Below, one piece after another: positions 50,157-57,197 of a stretch of DNA of 64,000 bases (its first letter is position 1; every line of letters begins with the position of its first letter). The stretch lies in the NCBI GenBank assembly GCA_047975545.1, contig JBKEDS010000008.1, positions 62,001 through 126,000 on the forward strand. Direction: 5' to 3'. The stretch is from JBKEDS01 sp047975545 (GTDB lineage Bacteria; Bacteroidota; Bacteroidia; Flavobacteriales; Flavobacteriaceae). The notes under the pieces were generated by a model that saw nothing but the letters and a program-made list of their open reading frames with translations, made no database searches and was not told the DNA's origin. Both the position numbers and the translations under genes were made by a program.

Positions 50157-51716
50157 TCAAGAACTACACGACAACATAGAACATCCTACTTTATGTCTGG
50201 CCCATTCGGGGCGTTTGGCAAACCATTTTTGGTTTTCGGGCTGCTCGGCATAGGGGTGTTTCAGCATATTAAAAAATTGGTTTATTACGCTATAATCGCC
50301 TTTATTTGCGGCATCTATGGCCAATTGTGCCATGTAGTTGCGCAGTACGTATTTGGGGTTTACGCCGTTCATTGCTGTTTTTCTGTCGGAATCTTTCAAA
50401 GTTTCCAATTGTAGGCGTTTTGCGTATTGCAAGAGCCAGTCGTTCCATTTTTGTTTTATTTCCGGTTCTATTTCTGCTTTATAAAATGAAGGTTTTATAA
50501 TTTCAAGTCCTTTTGAGGGCTGTTCTTTTTCGAAATTACCCAAAAGCCTAAAAAAAAGCGTCATATCGGTTTCGGTTAACAGCAGGGTATCTTCCAAGTT
50601 TTTAATAAGGGCAGTATCTTCGGCATAATTTTCGTTCAACCCCAACTTCTGCCGCATCATCTGTAACGATTTTTGTTGAAATTGAAGTTGATAGGCTTCG
50701 AGAACCGTTTCGAAAGGCTTAACATCTTCAACCAAAGGGTACAGGGCATTGGCCAATTGGTACAAATTCCACAGCCCGATGTTGGTCTGGTTGCCGTAGC
50801 GGTAACGTTTGTGCTGCCTGTCGGTGGTGTTGGGCGTCCAACCGTAATCGAAGCCCTCCAACCAACCATAAGGCCCATAATCGATGGTTAGGCCGAGAAT
50901 GGACATGTTATCGGTATTCATTACCCCATGGACAAATCCTACCCGCTGCCAGTGTACAACCATATCCACAGTACGCTGCATAACGGCGTTAAAAAAAGCA
51001 ATATAAGTGGTTTTTGAAGGCGCTCCCAAATGTTTAAAATAATGTTTTATGGTATAATCGACCAGAATTTTCAGGGTTTTGTAATCCTGCCTTGCGGCAA
51101 AAATTTCGTAATTGCCAAAACGCAAAAAGGTTGGTGCTACCCGACAAACTACGGCACCTTTTTCGTAAGCCGGATTACCATTGTACAGTACGTCCCTTAA
51201 TACTTGGTTGCCCGTTAAGGCCAAGGACAAGGCTCGGGTTGTTGGCACGCCCAAATGGTGCATGGCCTCGCTGCACAAGTACTCCCGGATTGACGAGCGC
51301 AATACGGCCAAGCCGTCGGCCGTTCGGGAATAAGGTGTTTTGCCCGCCCCTTTTAGCTGCAACATCCATTGTTTGTTGTTGTGCTTAACTTCGGTTAGGT
51401 TAATGGCACGGCCATCGCCCAATTGCCCGGCCCAATTGCCAAACTGGTGGCCGCCATAACACATGGCATAGGGTTTTGTATTGGGGTATATGACATTGCC
51501 CGTAAACACGTTTAAAAACTGTTTCGATGCGGCATCTTCTTCTGTTAAGCCTAAATTGCCCAATATTTCGGGCGATACGTGCAACAATTCGGGGTTTGGT
51601 GTTTTTTTCGGGGTTACAAACGAAAAGCAGGCATTGTGTACTTGCCGCCTCGTGTTTTCCAAATTTGTATCTGGTGGCAATTCTACGTTAAAAATGTTGT
51701 TAAGGTGTAGTTTCAT
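50157..51716 (-). CDS. selO: Protein adenylyltransferase SelO
   Basis: A 519-residue pseudokinase-fold AMP transferase (YdiU/SelO family). Supporting blocks are GGHQFGNWAGQLGDGRAI, LQLKGAGKTPYSRTADG, GVMNTDNMSILGLTIDYGPYG with the metal-binding Asn and Asp, and the late RNYMAQLAIDAA. The end SMLSCSS has the C-terminal Cys region found in the family. SelO transfers AMP to protein hydroxyls and is linked to redox stress; the methionine sulfoxide reductase gene nearby fits that theme, but they are not in one operon. Confidence 0.96.
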   Translation of the reverse strand: MKLHLNNIFNVELPPDTNLENTRRQVHNACFSFVTPKKTPNPELLHVSPEILGNLGLTEEDAASKQFLNVFTGNVIYPNTKPYAMCYGGHQFGNWAGQLGDGRAINLTEVKHNNKQWMLQLKGAGKTPYSRTADGLAVLRSSIREYLCSEAMHHLGVPTTRALSLALTGNQVLRDVLYNGNPAYEKGAVVCRVAPTFLRFGNYEIFAARQDYKTLKILVDYTIKHYFKHLGAPSKTTYIAFFNAVMQRTVDMVVHWQRVGFVHGVMNTDNMSILGLTIDYGPYGWLEGFDYGWTPNTTDRQHKRYRYGNQTNIGLWNLYQLANALYPLVEDVKPFETVLEAYQLQFQQKSLQMMRQKLGLNENYAEDTALIKNLEDTLLLTETDMTLFFRLLGNFEKEQPSKGLEIIKPSFYKAEIEPEIKQKWNDWLLQYAKRLQLETLKDSDRKTAMNGVNPKYVLRNYMAQLAIDAANKGDYSVINQFFNMLKHPYAEQPENQKWFAKRPEWARHKVGCSMLSCSS

Positions 51717-51719
51717 GGA

Positions 51720-51898
51720 TTATTGCGGTAAAGCATAATGGCTATTTTCATAATCTTCAATAAGAAAAGTTCGTTGTATTTGGGCGTATTTTTATCGACT
51801 TTAAATATTTCCATTAAACCCCCACTTGCTTTGGTATAATCTTCTTCTGTTTTTATTATTGTCCAATTTATATTCAGTTGCCTTTTAATTTCTTTGTT
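51720..51898 (-). pseudogene. Remnant of a HigA-type antitoxin gene
   Basis: Read leftward, the sequence encodes LNINWTIIKTEEDYTKA, then LMEIFKVDKNTPKYNEL, matching the N-terminal region of HigA-like antitoxins. A frame change after about NELFLL then brings EDYENSHYALPQ into another frame, after which TAA occurs; relatives continue with an HTH domain. Both ends are cut: one at the selO start, the other at repeat D2. No HigB toxin gene is seen. Confidence 0.7.
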
Positions 51899-52107
51899 CT
51901 TTTGTCTTGATACAAAAGAACCAAAAAATCATATCAATCTTAGGAAATTCCTTCGGAACATTCGCTTTCGGAATTACGCGCTTAAATCTTCGCTTTGCAC
52001 CTCCATTCCTACGCTCATTATTTCTGAAGATTGATACTTCCGATTCCATCGGGAAACGGGGCTTGATTTTTTGCCTTTATTTGGCTTAATTTTTAGATTT
52101 ACACCCC
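51899..52107 (+). repeat. Dispersed repeat family D, copy D2
   Basis: The hairpin CTTTTGTCTTGATACAAAAG is followed by ATCAATCTTAGGAAATTCC and, later, the inverted AAGATTGAT, in the same order as D1 (40490-40700). It joins directly to the HigA remnant. The remaining gap to 52276 holds no recognisable gene. Confidence 0.85.
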
Positions 52108-52276
52108 TCCCAACGTTTACCGACCATAAACACTATTAGAACCTAAGCCATTGCATTACTCTTTTCAATATAACTCCCTTAATTTATTCATGCTTTCATA
52201 TATAGCAAACCAAATAGCATAACAAGTCCGTTGTATAAAATTAACCGAAACCACCAACTCAAAATAAAGTACTGCA

Positions 52277-53380
52277 TTATTTTAACTTATCGGCGTGGCG
52301 TTTTCTAAATTTATCCAATTTAGGCGAAATTACCGCACGGCAATAGCCTTGGGTCGGGTTATTGCTGTAATAATCTTGGTGATAACCTTCGGCTTCGTAA
52401 AATTTGGTTAGGGGTTTTATTTCGGTAACAATAGGGGCATCGAAATACGGTTTAAGTTCGCCCAACACTTCTTGTGCCGTTATTTTTTGGGCATCGCTAT
52501 TGTAAAAAATAACCGAGCGGTACTGGGTTCCCGCATCGGCGCCTTGTCGGTTTAGGGTCGTGGGGTCGTGGGTGGTCATAAAAATTTCCAACAATTCCTT
52601 ATACGACAAGATATTGGCATCGAATGTTACCTGAACCACCTCGGCATGTCCGGTTAAGCCCGAGCAAACTTCTTTATAGGTAGGCTTACCGGGCGCTGTT
52701 CCCCCGGCATAGCCCGAAACTACTTTTTGCACGCCTTTTACTTCTTGAAAAACGGCTTCGGTACACCAAAAGCAACCACCACCAAAGGTAGCCACTTCTA
52801 CAGTTTGCTTTTCTGAAATTTTGGGGTTTGAAGCTTCCAAAACCAAGGACTCGGAATTAATACAATAGCGCAGTCCGCTGGGCTCGGGCCCATCGGGAAA
52901 CACGTGCCCCAAATGGGCATCGCAAACGTTGCACATTACCTCGACCCGAACCATGCCATGCGAGGTATCTTTTCGGTATTTAATGGCGTTGGGGGTTATG
53001 GGTTGGGTAAAACTTGGCCAGCCCGTTCCGGAGTCGAATTTTATGGTGGAGTCGAACAGGGGCGTGTTGCAGCATACGCAATCGTACCGTCCAGCTTCGT
53101 ACACGCTGCACAATGCACCGGTGCCTGCCATTTCGGTACCTTTATTTCGGGTAATACGGTATTGTTCGGGCGTTAGTTGGGCCCGCCATTGTTCATTTTT
53201 TTTTTCTACTCGCTTGTCGGGCTTCGGGTTTCCGTTTACCGCAAAGTCCATAACGTTTTTCCATGTTAGCATCGTGTGTTCCGTTGTATTAACTTCCTTA
53301 TTTTTGGGCTTGGTTTCTTGGCTTTTTCCGCATTGAAAATTAAGAATTAAAGCGATTATAAAAAAATGAAGGAGTTTCAT
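52277..53380 (-). CDS. Bifunctional methionine sulfoxide reductase MsrB-MsrA, exported
   Basis: About 367 residues from the ATG at 53380. A signal sequence (MKLLHFFIIALILNFQCGKSQ, 1-21) is followed by MsrB (about 40-165; CVCCNTPLFDS and CNVCDAHLGHVF for zinc, RYCINS with the catalytic Cys). MsrA follows (about 180-360; GGGCFWCTEAVF with its catalytic Cys, then HQDYY). It repairs both methionine sulfoxide isomers in exported proteins. The Cys at 17 could be lipidated, but the lipobox is poor. The frame extends 16 codons further upstream with no signal character. Confidence 0.95.
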   Translation of the reverse strand: MKLLHFFIIALILNFQCGKSQETKPKNKEVNTTEHTMLTWKNVMDFAVNGNPKPDKRVEKKNEQWRAQLTPEQYRITRNKGTEMAGTGALCSVYEAGRYDCVCCNTPLFDSTIKFDSGTGWPSFTQPITPNAIKYRKDTSHGMVRVEVMCNVCDAHLGHVFPDGPEPSGLRYCINSESLVLEASNPKISEKQTVEVATFGGGCFWCTEAVFQEVKGVQKVVSGYAGGTAPGKPTYKEVCSGLTGHAEVVQVTFDANILSYKELLEIFMTTHDPTTLNRQGADAGTQYRSVIFYNSDAQKITAQEVLGELKPYFDAPIVTEIKPLTKFYEAEGYHQDYYSNNPTQGYCRAVISPKLDKFRKRHADKLK

Positions 53381-53426
53381 GTTGTTAATTTTATTGCATT
53401 GGTCGGGGTTTGGGGAAATACATAAC

Positions 53427-53456
53427 AAAAAAGCTTTCCTAAAAAAACAGGAAAGC
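53427..53456 (-). terminator. Terminator of the maltodextrin operon
   Basis: On the minus strand GCTTTCCT and AGGAAAGC (53449-53456 and 53433-53440) pair around an eight-base, T-rich loop, followed by TTTTTT (53432-53427). It sits 24 nt after the last GH13 stop codon. Confidence 0.85.
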
Positions 53457-53480
53457 CTTAAACATCTGTGCTTCTTTATT

Positions 53481-54914
53481 TTACTTCAACACCAAAATTT
53501 TGTAAGCCCAAGCCCCTAAATCCAACGGCGAACCGTTAAATTCGACTTCGATATTGCTAATATAATCCAAATACACGCCTTGCGGAATAACAACTTGCTG
53601 CGGTTTTTCGGAAAAATTGCCTGCAAAAATTATGGTATGCCCGCCTTTTTTGCGTTCGAACAACAATACATTGTCTTCGGAATTTAAGCGTTTGTACGTG
53701 GCAGCTTGTTTTCCGCCGTTTAAAGCCGGATTGTTGTGCTTGAGCGCCCCAAGTTTTTCCAACAACCCAAAATAATTGCCTTTGGTTTTTGGTATGGAAT
53801 CTTTTTCGAAAAACTTCAACCTATGGCTCAAATCGTATTCCTGCCCGCTGTAAATAAGTGGCATTCCGGGCATGGTGTAGCTTAAAGCCGTAAAAATATC
53901 CTTGCTATCGGGCATGCGTTCTTTTAAGGTGCCGTTCCACGAGTTTTCGTCGTGATTGGTTATAAAGTTCATATTAATATCGTCTTTCTCTAAAATAGAA
54001 TCCAACTTAACCATGTAAGCATCAAAATCCTTTACGGTCATGTTGCCTTTGGCCATTTCGTTAAAAATATGGTGGCCTTCCCAAGCGTACTGCATATCGA
54101 AAGCGTTAAGCAATAAATTGGGCTGTTCGGCTTCGGCCAACATAAAAACGGGTTTTATTGTGTTGAGTTCGGCAGTTACGGTTTCGAAAAAATCGACCGG
54201 GACTTTGTGCGCCACGTCCATACGGTAACCATCGATATTGGCTTCGGTAATCCAGTATTTTAAATCGGTTATCATGTCGTTTCGCATGGCTTGGTTGTCG
54301 TAATTTAAATCGGCCACATCGGTCCAGCCCCACGATTCGCCGGTATCGGGATTTATGGGATCTATAATTTCGCCTCTATCGTTTTGGGTGTAATAATCGG
54401 GGTGGTTGGCAATCCACGGGTGGTCCCAACCGGTGTGGTTTGGTACCCAGTCGACAATAACATAAATACCATTTTCGTGGGCGGTTTTTACCAAGTTTTT
54501 AAAATCGTCCAAAGTTCCAAATTCGGGATTTATGGCTTTATAGTCGGAAACCGAATAGTAACTGCCCAAGTATTTTTTGCGCTCGTTTTCGTCTTCAATA
54601 TCGCTGGTAAACTTATCGCCCGTGGCTTTTCGTTTTATTTTTGAAATAGGATTTATGGGCATAACCCAAATAATTTGGACACCCAATTGCTTTAAGGTGG
54701 GGATATCCTTGGCAAAAGCATTAAACGTGCCTTCGGGCGAATATTGACGGATATTGGCCTCGTAAATTACGGCGTTTTCCATCATGCTATCGGATACGGG
54801 TTCTATGGTAAACCCGTCCTTTGGGGTTTCTTGCCGTACGTCGTGTTTTTGGTTGTTTCGGCATGAAAGAAACGCCAAACAAACGGCTATTGCGGTTATT
54901 ATTATTTTCCTCAT
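53481..54914 (-). CDS. GH13 alpha-amylase-family lipoprotein
   Basis: A 477-residue glycoside hydrolase family 13 enzyme with a lipoprotein signal (FLSC, lipid Cys about C18) followed by RNNQKHD. The barrel has VDWVPNHTGWDHPW, catalytic nucleophile D233 in GYRMDVAHK, acid/base E261 in LAEAEQ and D322 in TNHDEN. It probably acts on maltodextrins at the outer membrane. It is last in the operon; its start is 1 nt after the stop of the next GH13 gene, with which it shares the SCRN-x-QKHD N-terminal pattern. Confidence 0.93.
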   Translation of the reverse strand: MRKIIITAIAVCLAFLSCRNNQKHDVRQETPKDGFTIEPVSDSMMENAVIYEANIRQYSPEGTFNAFAKDIPTLKQLGVQIIWVMPINPISKIKRKATGDKFTSDIEDENERKKYLGSYYSVSDYKAINPEFGTLDDFKNLVKTAHENGIYVIVDWVPNHTGWDHPWIANHPDYYTQNDRGEIIDPINPDTGESWGWTDVADLNYDNQAMRNDMITDLKYWITEANIDGYRMDVAHKVPVDFFETVTAELNTIKPVFMLAEAEQPNLLLNAFDMQYAWEGHHIFNEMAKGNMTVKDFDAYMVKLDSILEKDDINMNFITNHDENSWNGTLKERMPDSKDIFTALSYTMPGMPLIYSGQEYDLSHRLKFFEKDSIPKTKGNYFGLLEKLGALKHNNPALNGGKQAATYKRLNSEDNVLLFERKKGGHTIIFAGNFSEKPQQVVIPQGVYLDYISNIEVEFNGSPLDLGAWAYKILVLK

Positions 54915-54915
54915 A

Positions 54916-56817
54916 CTATTTAAGTTTAAGAATTAACGACTGCAAGGGTTGCAAACTAATGCTGGCACTTAGCACATCGCCTTCAATTTTTAATTCGGTT
55001 TTAAAATTGTGGTACAGTTGGTCCTCCAGCGTATACGTTGTTTTGCTAAGCCCCCAAACATAAATGAGGTTATTGGGCAATTGCAAATTAAGGTCGTAGC
55101 TATTATGGGCATCAAAGTTTGAAATAATGATGAGTTTTTCATCCTCGTTCCACCGTACGAACGAAACTATTTTATCGCTATAATTTTGGGTGCGTTCTCG
55201 GTTAAAATGATGGATTTCCTGATAGTTGCCCATTAAGGCCGGACTATTAATGGTGAAGTTTAGCAAACGTTTATAAAAATCGCGCAGCTCGTTTTCTTCG
55301 GGGCTTAACTGGCCACCATCGAACTGTTTATTGTTAACCCAACGCTGGTGGTGCGGTACGCCAATATAATCGAAAATCGAGGTTCTTGAAGGGCTTCCAA
55401 ATCCGGCATGCTCGGCGGCGGGCTCGCCCACTTCCTGCCCAAAATAAATCATGGTTGGCGAGGTGCTTAAAGTTGCCGAAACAACCATAGCGGGTTTTCC
55501 TTTTTGGGCATTGCCCGCAAATTCGGGGCTTGCAATGCGTTGCTCGTCGTGGTTTTCTAAAAAATGGAGCATGTGGTGCTCAATATCCTTTAAATAGTCC
55601 TGAATGCCCGGCAGCCAATCGGTTTTTCCGTGGCCTTGCATAATACCCTTTATGGTGTCGTAAAGTTGCACCTTATCGTACAGATAATCCATTTTACCCC
55701 GTTTTATATAATCGCGGTACAAATCGGGATTGTACACTTCGGCCATTAAAAATGTATTGGGGTTTTTCATTTTTATTGATGAATTTAAAAAACTCCAAAA
55801 CTCAACGGGAACCATTTCGGCCATATCGTACCTAAAACCGTCTACGCCAAAATTTAACCAATAGAGGGCTATATCCCTAAATTTAACCCACGAATCGGGT
55901 ACGGTGCGGTTGTTCCAAAAGGCGGCATGCAGTTTATAGCTTTCGTTTTCGAAACCATAGGGCAGTTCGCTAAAATCCTTATGGCCATCGGGGCTAATGC
56001 CGTAGTTTATTTTTACGGTTTCGTACCAATCGTTCATATCGGGCTGCGATGCCCTTGAGCCGTTGCCCGTCCATTTTGCGGGGTTTTCCTCAAACTTACC
56101 GTTGGTTAACGGATTTTGTTCGCCCCCGAGGGGTTGGTAGCCGTCCCGCCAATATGGTAACCGGAACGCTTCGCCCGGATTGTAATAAAAATTGTTATTA
56201 ACATCGTAGGTAACGGTTTTGTTATCGGAATTGCCAAAACTTTCAACACCTTTTGGGTTGGTTATGCTTTTGTAGTTACGGGCAACGTGATTGGGTACAA
56301 TATCGATTATAACTTGCAAGCCCGCTTTGTGCGAGCGTTCGATTAGGGCTTTAAATTCTTCTAACCTATTAGCGGGATTATCGGCCAAATCGGGATTTAC
56401 GTTATAATAATCCTTTACGGCGTAAGGCGAGCCTGCACGGCCTTTTACCACATCGGGGTCGTCGTTGGAAATACCATATTGGGTATAATCGCGAATAACG
56501 CCATGGTGCGGCACGCCCGTGTACCAAATGTGGGTTACGCCCAAATTTTTAATTTCGTTTAAGGCTTTGTCGGTAAAATCGGAAAACTTGCCCACGCCGT
56601 TTTCCTCAATGGTGCCCCATGGCTTGTTATTGGTATTGGTATTGCCGAACAAACGGGTAAACACTTGATAAACAACCTTTTTTCTGTCTTGTTTTTTTTG
56701 CATTGTAGTGGATTCTTGATGTGTATCGTGTTTCTGTTCGTTGCGGCACGAACATAAAACCACGATTAAAATTATAATCGATAAAATATTTTTTGTTATA
56801 AGAAAAGACGCTTTCAT
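54916..56817 (-). CDS. GH13 alpha-amylase lipoprotein (SusG-like)
   Basis: A 633-residue GH13 enzyme with a lipoprotein signal ending LCSC (lipid Cys about C24), then RNEQKHD. Catalytic residues are D331 in GFRYDMAEM, E360 in LMAEVYN and D424 in ENHDEQ; the insert around residues 180-290 is longer than in minimal amylases. A surface maltodextrin-cutting role like SusG is likely. The first codons and upstream region overlap repeat C2 (56774-56870), and the 380-bp gap to the previous operon gene holds repeats B2 and A8. Confidence 0.92.
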   Translation of the reverse strand: MKASFLITKNILSIIILIVVLCSCRNEQKHDTHQESTTMQKKQDRKKVVYQVFTRLFGNTNTNNKPWGTIEENGVGKFSDFTDKALNEIKNLGVTHIWYTGVPHHGVIRDYTQYGISNDDPDVVKGRAGSPYAVKDYYNVNPDLADNPANRLEEFKALIERSHKAGLQVIIDIVPNHVARNYKSITNPKGVESFGNSDNKTVTYDVNNNFYYNPGEAFRLPYWRDGYQPLGGEQNPLTNGKFEENPAKWTGNGSRASQPDMNDWYETVKINYGISPDGHKDFSELPYGFENESYKLHAAFWNNRTVPDSWVKFRDIALYWLNFGVDGFRYDMAEMVPVEFWSFLNSSIKMKNPNTFLMAEVYNPDLYRDYIKRGKMDYLYDKVQLYDTIKGIMQGHGKTDWLPGIQDYLKDIEHHMLHFLENHDEQRIASPEFAGNAQKGKPAMVVSATLSTSPTMIYFGQEVGEPAAEHAGFGSPSRTSIFDYIGVPHHQRWVNNKQFDGGQLSPEENELRDFYKRLLNFTINSPALMGNYQEIHHFNRERTQNYSDKIVSFVRWNEDEKLIIISNFDAHNSYDLNLQLPNNLIYVWGLSKTTYTLEDQLYHNFKTELKIEGDVLSASISLQPLQSLILKLK

Positions 56818-56870
56818 TTACCGTAAATTTTTATTTGCTCCTCTTAATATCAAATGCTCAGGGTAACAAT
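56774..56870. repeat. Dispersed repeat family C, copy C2
   Basis: It shares a 29-bp identical core (56833-56861) with C1 and weaker similarity out to about 56774, covering roughly the first 14 codons of the GH13 gene and its upstream region. Any promoter or leader for this gene would lie in it. Confidence 0.7.
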
Positions 56871-56898
56871 ATTCAAAAAAACATACCTTTTTACTATG

Positions 56899-57175
56899 TT
56901 TCACACGAATAAATTTAAGTTAAACATTTAATTTTTAGATTTTTATGATACTTAGCAAAATAACCGAAAGCCTACAGACCTATGTTTTTATTCATGTCCA
57001 GAGGCAATTATATTGGCTATACTAAATCCCTCTATTGTTATGTCAAATTAAAATTGACGGATGGGATTGCTTCCTCCGTTGTCGTCGCAATGACGTCATT
57101 GCAAGAAGGAGGCGCAACGACGAAGCAATCTTTATATTAAATTTCAGAGTTGACATAACACCATGAGGGTTTCAT
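56899..57175 (-). repeat. Dispersed repeat family B, copy B2, interrupted by family A copy A8
   Basis: The inverted B sequence runs from TTTCACACGAATAAATTTAAG to AAATCCCTCTAT (57035) and resumes at GAGGGTTTCAT after copy A8. The intact copy B1 reads CCCTCTATGAGGG at this place, so the insertion point is known to within a base or two. Confidence 0.85.
57036..57162 (-). mobile_element. Palindromic element family A, copy A8, inserted in repeat B2
   Basis: A 127-bp copy in inverted orientation: TGTTATGTCAAATTAAAATT at the left, GATTGCTTCCTCCGTTG, centre GCAATGACGTCATTGC, and GAGTTGACATAACACC at the right. It is flanked by AT on both sides where the empty site has a single AT, consistent with a 2-bp duplication. 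It behaves as a small non-autonomous mobile element. Confidence 0.85.
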
Positions 57176-57197
57176 CTATATAACCGATAAAATTACT

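Noticed and set aside
1032..57162. Family A copies as a CRISPR array
   Set aside because: The copies are single, kilobases apart, palindromic along their whole length and in both orientations; there are no spacers or cas genes.
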